DNA of 64,000 nucleotides from Rhabdophis nuchalis (taxonomy: Eukaryota > Chordata > Lepidosauria > Squamata > Natricidae), in assembly GCA_039707465.1 (NCBI GenBank), contig CM077658.1, positions 10,260,574-10,324,573 of the forward strand, read 5' to 3'. The notes beneath the pieces are model-generated. The model saw nothing but the letters and a program-made list of their open reading frames with translations, was not told where the DNA came from and did not search any database. Made by a program: the position numbers and the translations under genes. Positions 1-9,524 of this stretch are shown piece by piece; the stretch's first letter is position 1, and each line of letters starts with the position of its first letter.

Positions 1-427
1 TCCTGCCTCATACATCCACACGGCCGATTCGCTCCCACAGAGAGGGACTTCTCCGGGTGCCGTCCACTAGACTTTGTCAGCGGGCGACGCCCAGGGGAAG
101 GGCTCTCTCTGTGGCGGGCCCAGCCCTCTGGAACGACCTTCCCCCCGACATTAGAACAACCACGGACCTCCGCTCCTTCCGTCTAAAACTAAAAACATAT
201 CTGTTCTGCTTGGCCAGCCTAGGGTAATCTCTCTTCGATGGGGTTAGTAATTTTAGATGGGGATTTTAGTAATTTTTAACTGGGAATTTTTAGCGCAGGG
301 ATAATATTTAATCTGTTTTTAATTATGTGTGTGTATTTATTGTTTTATTTGCCCTGTGCACCGCTCTGAGTCCCTTCGGGGAGAGGGAGCGGTCAACAAA
401 TTAAATTTATTATATTATTATTATTAA
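1..427 (+). mobile_element. L2-type LINE, 3' end (5' cut by window edge)
   Basis: The first 230 bases encode the decayed C-terminus of an L2-clade reverse transcriptase protein. The translated motifs around RSHREGLLRVPS, a GRA.SVAGPALWNDLPP-like stretch and a final LKTYLF.LA are shared with the other L2 copies here. A 3' UTR follows with the family signature: the run around 'gtgcaccgctctgagtccc' and a tail ending in TTATTA repeats. It is a non-functional 5'-truncated copy. Confidence 0.85.
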
Positions 428-889
428 AATGTGTTTCAAGGTGTTAGTAACAACCTTTAAAGCGCTCCATGGCAAGGGACCTAGGTATTTGCAAGACCGC
501 CTCCTACCACATACCTCCCTCCGACCAGTCCACTCCCACAGAGAGTCAATGTCGGTTGGCGACCCCTATGGGGAGAGCCTTCTCTGTGGCAGCTCCTGCC
601 CTCTGGAATGACCTACCCCCTGACCTACGCACAACCACGGACCTGCGCCTTTTTCGCCAAGCCCTGAAAACGCATCTATTTCGTGCGGCCGGCCTGGCGT
701 AGTTTTAATTTGTTTTATTAGGGTTTTATAATGGTATTTTAGAGCAGGCTAATTTGTTTAATTTGGTTTTAGAACTTTTAGCATATTTATTGGATTATTG
801 GATGTTTTATTGTGGCTTTTTATTATCGCCTGTTCACCGCCCTGAGTCCCGCAAGGGAGATAGAGCGGTATATAAATGTAATTAATTAA

Positions 890-925
<36 letters not shown>
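428..925 (+). mobile_element. L2-type LINE, 3' end, tail-to-head with the previous copy
   Basis: A second, more diverged L2 fragment begins where the TTATTA tail of the first ends. It starts at the FKVLVT.FKALHG motif, continues through RDRLLPHTSLRPVHSHRES and ALWNDLPPDLRTTTDLRLFRQALKTHLFRAAGLA, then the 3' UTR, and ends in (TAAA)n at about 890-925. A frameshift near 540 splits the reading frame. The close abutment suggests that one copy landed at the other's tail. Confidence 0.85.
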
Positions 926-1020
926 AAATTGAGTTTGACACCCCTGTGTTAGTGTGTTCCAGCGTTTCTAACAATCTTTTCTAAGAGTATGTTTACCAGA
1001 AACGCAACACATTTATGGAC

Positions 1021-1335
1021 AGGATTAGATTAGATTAGATTTATTTAATTTATATACCGCTCCCTTTCCCAAAAAGGGACTCGGAGCAGTGCACAGGAAA
1101 TTAAAAAAGCATATAAAAACAAGACAACATACAAAATTTAAAATCAAATTAAATTATTAACCCTGTGCTAAAATTTACAATAAATTAAAACTATTACCCT
1201 TAAAAACCAATTAAAACAATTTGATGTCACGCTAAAGGCTAGGTAGAGTTAGGCCAGGCCGGCCTGTTGGAAAAAGCAGGTCTTGAGTTTCAGATGGAAA
1301 GAACGGATTGCACCACATCACCCCGTAGACGGAGA
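1021..1335 (-). mobile_element. L2-type LINE, 3' end
   Basis: The reverse complement of the same family. 'ttatataccgctccctttcc' is the complement of the conserved 3' UTR, followed by AT-rich UTR and the end of the coding region ('aggccaggccggcctg', complement of the AGLA codons). A short GATTA repeat sits at the tail side. Truncated and non-coding. Confidence 0.8.
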
Positions 1336-1439
1336 AAAAGAAATGATTCCTCCAGCAGATCCCAGATCTGCTCCCTTCTTTTGAAGCAAGACCTTCATTG
1401 AAGAATGACAAAGGCACTTTGGTGCCTGAGGATGGGTGA

Positions 1440-2060
1440 GATTAAAAAAAAAAGTACTATTATCATTATGCAAGCAGGATGGTTGTGATATAAATGAACT
1501 TTAACATGTAAAATAAGCTGGGTTTCATATTTGCTGCCATAAAATAATTTCTAACGGCTGCCTTACTTTAAAAGAGGAGCGGGCCTTCGAACAGAAGCCA
1601 GCTTTCCATATTGCAAACCTTAATTTTGCCAACCCAAAGAGGGAGTATAAGCTTAAAGGCCTGAATTTAACAAACCTAATTATCAAGGCTTAATTAGTAC
1701 CAAGGGTAAAGCTTCATGGAACACCTGCAGACTTAATTTATGTCCTGACAGAGAGGAACAAGTGTTAATGGGCTGTATTTATGTTAATACCTGAACCTTA
1801 GAAAACCAGTGGGATAGCTCTGTCTTATGTTGCAAGTTACAGGACAATCTTAAAAGTTTCATCGCCTTAATTTAAAAATAACTCCTTGGATTTCTTTCTT
1901 TGTTTCCTTTCTTGGAGAGGATGAGTAGAGATCTCATTTGCAAATGAGTAGCAATAAAGTAAGTGCTATTGTTGATCTGTTCAACAATTAATGCCTTCTT
2001 TATCTTCCAGGGTAAAACAGAAAAAAATAATGTTGATGTACTTGCTCTCCATCAACAGAT
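1440..2060. other. Unique AT-rich stretch, no gene seen
   Basis: No coding frame, splice-flanked exon or repeat family is recognisable. Composition is AT-rich. Confidence 0.5.
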
Positions 2061-2075
2061 GTGTCATCTGTGGCC

Positions 2076-2293
2076 CAGTGGTGGAATTCAAACTTTTTTT
2101 TACTACTAGTCCTGTTTGAATTTCGGCTTGGTGGGCATGGCAGGGGAAGGATACTGCAAAATCCCCATTCCTTCCCAATCAGCTGGGACTCGGGAGGCAG
2201 AGAATAGGTGGTATTTACCGGTTCTCCAAACTACTCAACATTTCTGCTACTGGTTCTCCAGAACTGGTCAGAACCTGCTAAATACCACCTCTG
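2076..2293. mobile_element. hAT-type MITE, 218 bp
   Basis: The element starts CAGTGGTGGAATTC and ends in the near-complement GCTAAATACCACCTCTG. Flanking octamers CTGTGGCC (2068-2075) and ATGTGGCT (2294-2301) match at 6 of 8 positions, as an aged hAT 8-bp target duplication would. Internal text ('ggtgggcatggc', paired 'ggttctcc' motifs) is shared with the copy at 42868-43248. No transposase is encoded. Confidence 0.7.
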
Positions 2294-2340
2294 ATGTGGC
2301 TCCATAGTGGCCCCACAGCTACAGGTTGGACTTCCCAGCT

Positions 2341-2697
2341 ACCTTATCCTAACAAATAGTAAAGCACATAAAACATAGCATAATAGGACTGGTAGGCTCT
2401 TTGGAGATCTTCTAGCCCAATCCACTGCTCGAGCAGGAGACAATTCTGGACAAATGGCTGTAGAGTCTCTTTTTGGAAACCTCCAGTGATGGAGCATCCA
2501 AAATTTCTGGAGGCAAGCCATTCCATTGATTCATTGTTCTCACTGTCAAGAAATGTCTCCCTAGTTCTAGGTTGGATCTCTCTGTAACGATCTTCCACCC
2601 ATTCTTTCTGATGCTGGTGCTCCTGGTCCTGCTCATAGGTGCTTTGTAGAATAAAGTGCTACTCAAGTGCTGGAAGGCCACTATCTTGTTACCCCTA
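2341..2697 (-). mobile_element. CR1-type LINE, older copy, 3' part
   Basis: On the minus strand this encodes the diverged CR1 C-terminus (SNLELGRHFLTVRTMNQWNGLPPEILDAPSLEV). The body is interrupted at 2698 by a younger CR1 copy in the same orientation and appears to resume at about 3216-3420. Confidence 0.75.
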
Positions 2698-3215
2698 GTA
2701 CAATACAATAGCAGAGTTGGAAGGGACCTTGTAGGTCTTCTAGTCCAACCCCCTGCGTGGGCAGGAACCTTATACCATTTCAGACAAATGGCTATCTAAC
2801 ATCTTCTGAAAGACTTCCAGGGTTGGGGCATTCACAACTTCTGGAGGCAAGCTGTTCCAGAGGTTAATTGTTCTAACTGTCAGGAAATTTCTCCTTAGTT
2901 CTAAGTTGCTTCTCTCCTTGATTAGTTTCCACCCATTGCTTCTTTTCCTGCCCCCGGGTGCCTTGGAGAATAGTTGGACTCCCTCTTCTTTGTGGCACCC
3001 TCTGAGATATCGGAACACTGCTATCATGTCTCCCCTGGTCCTTCTCTTCATCAAACTAGACATACCCAGCTCCTGCAACCGTTCTTCATATGTTTTAGCC
3101 TCCAGTTCTCTAATCATCTTGGTTGCTCTTCTCTGCACTCTTTCCAGAGTCTCCACATCTTTTCTACATCGTGACAACCAAAACTGTATGCAGTATTCCT
3201 TCTCTTTGTTAGACT
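2698..3215 (-). mobile_element. CR1-type LINE, younger copy nested in an older CR1
   Basis: The 3' end carries the family tail (ACAAT)n-AGCAGAGTTGGAAGGGACC at 2698. Upstream on the minus strand it encodes [37 protein letters not shown] and NSLPPEVVNAPTLEVFQKML, the conserved CR1 C-terminal block that follows the RT domain. The frame is open for about 135 codons but 5'-truncated. It shares the rare 'gcgtgggcagg' variant with the copy at 3520-3896. Confidence 0.85.
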
Positions 3216-3420
3216 ATACATATCTACTTCACTCAATCTATCATCATAAGGTTTAGCTTTCAGGCTTATCATCCTTGATGTTCTTCTCTGCACCCTTTCT
3301 AGTGTCACAACATCTTTTTGGTGGAGGGGGATATTGTGGTAATTTGAACTGGACACAGCATTTCAAGTGTAGTCTCACCAATGCAGTATTATTAGTGATT
3401 AGTATTACCCAGTAATTGCC
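3216..3420 (-). mobile_element. Older CR1 copy resumed after the nested insertion
   Basis: A second occurrence of the 'ttctctgcaccctttctag' segment, already seen at about 3128-3152 in the younger copy, shows that two CR1 copies are superposed. The text to about 3420 (encoding LVRLHLKCCVQF-like residues) fits the region upstream of that block in the older copy. Confidence 0.65.
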
Positions 3421-3519
3421 TTTAAACAGTACTTTGCTACACAAGTTGTATGTCTGCTGAACACTACTAGGGTGATGGTTAAGCCAATGAAATATCTCAG
3501 CCTTTTCATATTTAAGATA

Positions 3520-3896
3520 TGAAGAGGGAGTCAAACTATTCTCCAAGGCACCTGGGGGCAGGACAAGAAGCAATGGATGGAAACTAATACAATACAATAC
3601 AATACAATAGCAGAGTTGGAAGGGACCTTGTAGGTCTTCTAGTCCAACCCCCTGCGTGGGCAGGATCAAGGAGAGAAGCAACTTAGAACTATGGAGAAAT
3701 TTCCTGACAGTTAGAACACTTAACCTCTGGAACAGAAGTTGCCTCCAGAAGTCGTGAATGCCCCAACCCTGGAAGTCTTTAAGAAGATGTTGGATAGCCA
3801 TTTGTCTGAAATGGTATAAGGCTTCCTGCCCACGCAGGGGGTTGGACTAGAAGACCTACAAGGTCCCTTCCAACTCTGCTATTGTATTGTATTGTA
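3520..3896 (+). mobile_element. CR1-type LINE 3' end with an internal inverted copy of its own tail
   Basis: The plus-strand CR1 runs 'gaagagggagtcaaactatt' to the (ATTGT)n tail at 3896. Between 'ggaaactaa' (3587) and 'tcaaggagag' (3666) lies an insert of about 78 bp that is the reverse complement of the element's own last ~73 bp. It matches the resident tail base for base apart from the number of ACAAT units. Without the insert the CR1 frame reads through normally. Confidence 0.8.
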
Positions 3897-4986
3897 AGAT
3901 GGCAAAACTGAAACAAAACATCGACATTTTCGTAAACCTCCTTCTACAGCTTCCCATAAACTAAGACTCGTCTTGACTGATGGGAAGAGTATGGTTAGGC
4001 CACAACTGCTGAGGAGTGTAGAATTTCACTGATAAAAGAGTTTCATTTTGTTCGGAAACCAGCATTTCAGAACAATTTGTGCCGGGTGTGAAATTGGCAT
4101 ACAAGTTGACAAAATGGAAACAAGTCCCATTCTGAGAATTATGATATAAATTCCGGATATTGTTTAGTCATAAACTTTTCATCAACACCGATGGTGTGAA
4201 AAAAAAAGAAGAAGTTTCGGTACAAATACAAACAACTTTCATGATTCGTGTGATTCGTGCTTTTGACTTAAAAGATTAGTGCATATGTGTTTTGATCCTT
4301 TTATTCCTCTGTATTGGTAACTTCTGGTTGTCAAAATAGTTTCTCCACAAGAAAGGATCAATATCCAGATATGACTAGTTTTGAAACCTGTTAGCTGGTC
4401 TATTGCCTTTGAAGAGAAAAATGAAGGCTATTCAGTATAAACAGGGAAACCAATTGATAGATAAAGCAACAAGTTATAAATAGATAGTTCAAAAAGATAC
4501 TTTAATTAATTCCTTAGCAAGAATGTATTCACTCTTTGTAATATAGAGTCATCTTTACTGGAAACCTATTTGCTACTCTCTTGGAAATCCTTTGGTGTTT
4601 TGGTTCAGCAGTTTCATTTACTTTATGTTCATATTTCTTATAGGAAGAATGGAGAAAGAGAAAAGGGGATTTATGTGTCTTTCATTCTCATTTTTTTTCA
4701 CAGTTTCTATATTCTTCAACTATATTCCTACCATCATTTCTAGCTGAGAAAAGAACTCCTGCAGGTTAAACCCATCCATGACTCTTAAACTACAAGAACT
4801 AAGGAAGGCAGATTATGAAATACATAAATAACAAGAATGAAATGTAAAAATGGGGCAACAACCTTCACGTTAATATTTCTCAGCAATTTTCTTCTATGAA
4901 ACATTTCTGGAGGGGAATCAAATGCAGACTGTGAATTATGCAATTAGTTATATTCACGTATAATCTCACACACACCCTTACACTTA
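3897..4986. other. Unique AT-rich stretch, no gene seen
   Basis: About 1.1 kb without a recognisable repeat family, coding frame or RNA gene. Confidence 0.5.
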
Positions 4987-5137
4987 GCTTGCCTCTGGAA
5001 GTTGTGGGAGCTTCATCACTGGAGGCTTTCAAGAAGAGATTGGACTGCCATTTGTCGGAAATGGTGTTGGGTCTCCTGCTTGGGCGGGGTTGGACTAGAT
5101 GACCTATAAGGTACCTTCCAATTCTGTTAATCTATTG
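4987..5137 (+). mobile_element. CR1-type LINE, short 3' fragment
   Basis: Diverged match to the CR1 end: codons for LPLEVVGASSLEAFKKRLDCHLSEMV-like residues, then the 'ggttggactagatgaccta' signature and a degenerate tail at 5137. Only the last ~150 bp survive. Confidence 0.75.
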
Positions 5138-5219
5138 ATCCACAGAGCTTTGGGGCTGTATTGTGATTGTAAGTCAAACTATCTGTATTACTTTTGAATC
5201 AGTGTTGGTTCTTGGTGAA

Positions 5220-5383
5220 TGCATGGAGTTTTTTAGGGGGGCAGGATTTTGGAATTGGTTTGCATTGCCTCCTTCTCACGGAGGAGAGAGATTATCCCAA
5301 GGTCACCCAGTTGGCTTTGTATCTCAAATGGGATGATAAATCACAATCTCTCACTTTGTACTCTGATACTTTAACCACTAGAG
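5220..5383 (-). mobile_element. Possible old tRNA-derived or MIR-like SINE remnant
   Basis: The string 'cccaaggtcacccagttggc' followed by 'actctgatactttaaccac' resembles the reverse complement of the conserved core of vertebrate tRNA-SINEs. Ends are not definable. The hairpin MITE at 5384 was inserted in or beside it. Confidence 0.35.
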
Positions 5384-5528
5384 CAGAGGTTCCCAAACTT
5401 GGCAACTTTAAGACTTGTGGACTTCAACTCCCAGAATTCTTCAGCCAGAGTTGAGGATTCCCTATAGCTGGAGAATTCTGGGAGTTGAAGTCCACAAGTC
5501 TTAAAGTTGCCAAGTTTGAGAACCTCTG
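5384..5528. mobile_element. Hairpin hAT-type MITE, 145 bp, with perfect 8-bp target duplication
   Basis: Begins CAGAGGTTCCCAAACTTGG and ends in the complement of that motif (...CCAAGTTTGAGAACCTCTG). The two halves are near-complementary arms meeting around 5455. CACTAGAG occurs at 5376-5383 and again at 5529-5536, a perfect 8-bp duplication with central TA. The arms contain the family core 'ggacttcaactcccagaatt'. Non-autonomous. Confidence 0.85.
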
Positions 5529-5536
5529 CACTAGAG

Positions 5537-5644
5537 CAAGGTATCCAACCATGGCAACTTTAAGAGTTCTGGGACTTCAACTCCCAGAATTCCCCAGCCA
5601 TAGGGAATCCTCAACTCTTAAAGCCACCAGCTTGGACACCCCAG
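5537..5644. mobile_element. Second, degenerate hairpin MITE adjoining the first
   Basis: Starts one base after the duplicated octamer of the previous element and shares the arm core ('ggcaactttaagag', 'acttcaactcccagaattcc'). Its ends (CAAGGTATCC, GGACACCCCAG) are only roughly complementary and a target duplication is weak (5 of 8). Probably an older member of the same superfamily. Confidence 0.55.
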
Positions 5645-5826
5645 CTCTGGACCAAACTGGCTCTCATATGTATTTTATTTTAGATTTAATGTGGTACATT
5701 TGGTTTCCCTTCTCTAAATTATGTTGCGTGTAGTCAGCCAATTTTACCATGCTGTACTTAAACATTAAGCAAATCTCAGTTAGAGTCTTGCCTGAATCTG
5801 TGATTGATTTGACTCATGTTCTAAAT

Positions 5827-5892
5827 ATACTTTTAGGATTTGTGAACTAGGGCTGGGGTTACGATTACAGGAATTATAACAAGTGTGTGCAC

Positions 5893-5947
<55 letters not shown>

Positions 5948-6030
5948 AAGAAACACATCTAGATCCTGGCTGCTGAGATTAGTTTACTTAAGCCAAAATG
6001 CCAATACATGCCTGACTAATCGCCTCAAGC
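5827..6030 (+). repeat. Duplicated 200-bp block with (AC)n, copy 1
   Basis: From 'tatacttttaggatttgtga' to 'ctgactaatcgcctcaa' this block is almost identical to 13018-13210 in the same orientation. Outside the dinucleotide run I count three substitutions. The internal (AC)n spans about 5895-5946 here, longer than in copy 2. It is either an unlisted dispersed repeat or a local 7.2-kb-spaced duplication. Confidence 0.8.
5895..5946. repeat. (AC)n microsatellite
   Basis: About 26 uninterrupted AC units inside the duplicated block. Confidence 0.95.
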
Positions 6031-6544
6031 AAGTCAACCCCTTTGCTCTGAAATAGTTATTGCTCTTTTATAACAGGATTTTATAATGCTTGAGAAACTA
6101 GTGGGCAGCTTGTTAACCATAACAGCTGAATCATAAAATGCACTGGAGGATTTCTGAAACTGATTTATCTTATCTATTAGATAGGTATGACTGGCCTTTA
6201 CATCTAAATATATCTTCTTTAAGCCATATATTATTATTCAGTGCACTACCTCAGAGATCAAGCTAGATCGGGTCCACGTTTACTTGGAAGTAACTATATT
6301 GCACAGGGTGGGGAGGATTACACTGGCTTGAAGGGAAAACTCCTTCCAGGAACTGCTTGCCAAGGCAGATCTGCCAAAAAAAAATTTAGTTGATTGTTCA
6401 ATCGGAGTTGGACACCACGAGAATATGCCGCTCAGAGTACATTTGCATACGTGACTCCTTGACCAGAGATGCCCTTGCTTTAGCTAACTATGGCTATGAG
6501 TAGAAAGAATAACCAAAAAACCCCATATCTCCTAGAATAAGGAA
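6031..6544. other. Unique stretch, no gene seen
   Basis: No recognisable repeat, exon or RNA gene. Confidence 0.5.
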
Positions 6545-6668
6545 GTCGGTTTCAGAGTGTGTCTCACTGATTTTGGCCAAAGCACAAAACTGCATCTCAC
6601 TTATTTTGGTCATGCCATAGAGGGGGATTCACTAGAGAAAGCAGAGTTGGCGGTAAAAGGAAACCAGG
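6545..6668 (+). mobile_element. RTE-like LINE C-terminal fragment, left part
   Basis: Encodes TKLHLTYFGHAIEGDSLEKAEL, which resembles the conserved 'FGH.MR..DSLEK..ML' block near the C-terminus of RTE/BovB proteins (compare 54475-54945). It is cut by an inverted L2 copy at 6669 and seems to continue at 7079. Confidence 0.6.
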
Positions 6669-7078
6669 ATTATTATTATTATTTATTAAATTTTTATACC
6701 GCCCTTCTCCCTTCCGGGACTCAGGGCGGTGTGCAGGCACTAATAAAAGGCAATGTAAAACATAAAATACAGTTAGAAGTCTATTAAATAGCTAGCCTGA
6801 CTAAAATCCTGTTAAAACCCTTACTAAAACAATTTAAAAACTACGCCAGGCCGGCCACACGAAACAAATGGGTCTTCAAGGCCCGACGGAACTGGCGCAG
6901 GTCCGTGATTGTCCGTAGGGCAGGGGGCAGGTCATTCCAGAGGGCAGCAGCTGCCACAGAGAAGGCTCTCCCCCTAGGGGTCGTCAGCCGGCATTGCCTG
7001 GCCGACGGAACCCTGAGGAGGCCCTCTCTGTGGGAACGGACTGGACGGTGGGAGGTATTTGGTAGCAGGAGGCGGATG
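6669..7078 (-). mobile_element. L2-type LINE, 3' end, nested in an RTE-like LINE
   Basis: The plus strand begins with a TTATTA tail complement and 'ataccgcccttctcccttcc'. The minus strand then encodes LLPNTSHRPVRSHREGLLRVPSA, GRAFSVAAAALWNDLPP and RRALKTHLFRVAGLA, the L2 C-terminus with an open frame of about 80 codons. Flanking RTE-like text on both sides indicates insertion into that element. Confidence 0.85.
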
Positions 7079-7225
7079 ACAAACAACATGATGGCAGGAG
7101 ACCATCAAAGCGGACACCAGCCAGAACAACTCAAAAAAGGAGTGCAAGATTGGAAGAGATGGAAAGACTTGGTCCCTGGAATTGCCAAGAGTTGGACACC
7201 ACTGAATGGATAACATCACTATCCT
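7079..7225 (+). mobile_element. RTE-like LINE C-terminal fragment, right part
   Basis: Encodes QDWKRWKDLVPGIAKSWTPLNG, matching the form of RTE-type C-termini (a basic W..LV.GI.KS...LNG ending). It lies directly after the L2 insert and in the same orientation as 6545-6668. A CT-rich low-complexity run follows at 7222-7283. Confidence 0.5.
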
Positions 7226-7289
7226 CCCCCTCTTCTTCGTCCTCTTCCTCCTCCTCTTCCTCACCATCATCATCATCTGCATCCTGATG

Positions 7290-8564
7290 ATGTAAAGACT
7301 GCAATGAATCTTTCCCTTACTGCATATGCAACCTACAGTTTCTTAACTTGAAATAAACTTTGTTGAATTCTATGGCTAAGATAAAATTTATATGTTAGGG
7401 TTCATTTGGACCCCTTGGTTTAATCAAATGGGGCATCAGCTGAACAGGCGTATCAGTTTAAGAGGCCAAAAGCTACATTCAACCACCACTAGGGAGAAGA
7501 AAGGCTCAGCCTTTCCATTTCAGGTCTTGGTAGATTGAGCTTTCAACTGGACTCTTATCTGGCCTTTGGGATTCCATGTTGTACATTGTGGAAAGCCAAA
7601 CACACAAACAAACATCCATTTGCAAGGAAGCACATCTGTATAAATAGGGGACTTTCTAAGATTTAAGTAGCAAATTAGGATTGCTACAGCTCAACTTTGG
7701 GAGAAGTCAAGGGATGTTGGATATTTATGGCCCATTCAGGACAAGAACAACTTTTGCCATAGCCCATAAGATTCCTGATAACATGTCTGCTTCTTGAAAT
7801 CTGGGCTTTAGACCAGATTGAAAATAGGCTGCTGCCTTTTTTCCTTGAAAATGGTCGTTTGTTAGGGCGGTTTATGCATCTTTGATTCTTGGATTCAATC
7901 AGAACATTGCCACTGGCTGGTTCTCTGTGAATTAAATTGGATTTTACAACTCTTCGAACAAAGTTTGCATCGCTGTAATTAGTGACCGAATCAGTTTACA
8001 TTCTTCACGGGTCTGAGCCAAGCTGAAAAACTATGATTTTTGTTTCTCAATGGAAATCTATGACCAGAACATGTACTGGTCTCTTCCTTTTCTATCATCA
8101 TAATGGCCTCGAGGCCATTTCATCCACAAAATGACCAGCAAATTGGTCATAGTGGGTCATTAACCACTGAATCCACTGAACCTTATAGCCTACGCCAAGA
8201 AGGCCATTAACCACTCTGAAGACTTCTGTTGGATGACCTTGGTAAGATCACCTTTGGAACGTATGGAATAACATATATTTCGCCTGCTGAAGTTGCCAGT
8301 TTCAATTGCTAACTTCCCCAAGTGGAGCTTAAAAAAAAACCCCTGTCTGCTATAGTATAAATCTGCTGTGTTAAATGATATATTAGATAGATTGTGGTGC
8401 ACTTGATGGCAGTTTCCTGATTTTCTTTGCAATGAGATCACAAACGGTCCTAATCTGTACCTATGTTTGTTCATGAGAACATGTCATCATTCTTACAACC
8501 TTAGAGTACTAAGGTGACAACATGGGCAATTGTACTGTGGTTCAGCTCATATCTAAGCAAAGAT
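7290..8564. other. Unique stretch, no gene seen
   Basis: About 1.3 kb with no identifiable repeat family or coding exon. Confidence 0.5.
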
Positions 8565-8577
8565 GATCTCAGTGTTA

Positions 8578-8624
8578 AGGTAAAAGTTCCCCTCGCACAC
8601 ATGTGCTAGTCGTTCCCAACTCTA
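8578..8624 (-). mobile_element. 47-bp 5'-truncated SINE insertion with 13-bp target duplication
   Basis: Only the last ~47 bases of the common tRNA-derived SINE are present ('aggtaaaagttcccctcgca' to 'cccaactcta'). GATCTCAGTGTTA stands at 8565-8577 and again at 8625-8637, a perfect 13-bp duplication. This shows LINE-mediated insertion of a transcript copied only at its 3' end. Confidence 0.85.
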
Positions 8625-8701
8625 GATCTCAGTGTTAGTATGGACTGAACCTGTAGTAAACTCTTCTAAAGACTTCAATCAAAACAAACAACTGAATATA
8701 T

Positions 8702-9010
8702 TCACTTCCCTTGCAGTGGCTGCCTGAAACTCAAACTTGATCTATCCCTGGTAAATACCGGAATATCCTGTCTGCTGTCTGGAAGAGGAATTAGTATTGC
8801 TCCAGGATCAGGTATCAGTTGCCAGCTGTTGAGGAAGAACTCGAGGTCACCACCTCTCCGAGATAGGACATAGCGGGGTAGCATGATAATATACTGCTTT
8901 TCCCCCCCATAATCCAAGAAAGTAAGAGTAACTATTTTTGCTGGAACAAAAACTAAATGTCTGTCTGAATTCAAGATCGTGATTTGTCTGGCAATGTAAC
9001 AAGGTAACAT
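8702..9010 (-). other. Unassigned open frame of about 102 codons
   Basis: An open minus-strand frame with no stop and no recognised domain, signal peptide or membrane segment. There is no repeat signature either. It may be chance or a remnant of an unrecognised element. I do not call it a gene. Confidence 0.15.
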
Positions 9011-9205
9011 TTGGTCAACCTATTCCTTCAATGCAAATTGATGCTTACCCTCTGACTTCGTTGGTAGGCTTGTAGCTGAGTTCCTACCAGACCTTGTGAA
9101 AGTCTCTTGTACACCCAAAATGTGCACTGGGATGTTAGCACTAGGATCTCTTTTTCTTGATTACTATTTTAAAGAAGTCTGTTGCAACCAAATTCAGGGA
9201 ATCCA

Positions 9206-9520
9206 GCTTGTCGATCAGAAAGGTCGGCTGTTCTGCAGTTTGAATCCCTAGCGCCGCGTAATAGAGTGAGCTCCCATTACTTGTCTCAGCTTCTGTCAAC
9301 CTAGCAGTTCGAAAGCACATAAAAATGCAAGTGGAAAAATAGGAACCATCTTTGGTGGGAAGGTAACAACGTTCTGTGTGCCTTCAGCATTGAGTCATGC
9401 CGGCCACATGACCATGGAGACGTCTTCGGACAACACTGGCTCTTCGGCTTTGAAACGGAGATGAGCACCGCCCCCTAGAGTCAGGAACGACTAGCACATA
9501 TGTGCAAGGGGAACCTTTAC
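9206..9520 (+). mobile_element. tRNA-derived squamate SINE, 5'-truncated
   Basis: Contains the B-box-like 'gtttgaatccctagcgccgc', the body 'ggaaccatctttggtgggaa', 'gccggccacatgaccatgg', and the 3' end 'cacatatgtgcaaggggaac' plus CTTTAC. The A-box head (GTGGCTCAGTGGCTAAG) present in fuller copies is missing. Confidence 0.85.
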
Positions 9521-9524
9521 GTAT

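Noticed and set aside
5776..5946. Z-DNA or promoter role for (AC)n
   Set aside because: No transcription start evidence; AC runs are common at SINE/LINE tails and duplicated blocks here.
8702..9010. Exon or retroelement protein on the minus strand
   Set aside because: No match to any family I know, no flanking splice signals on that strand, no copies elsewhere in the window.
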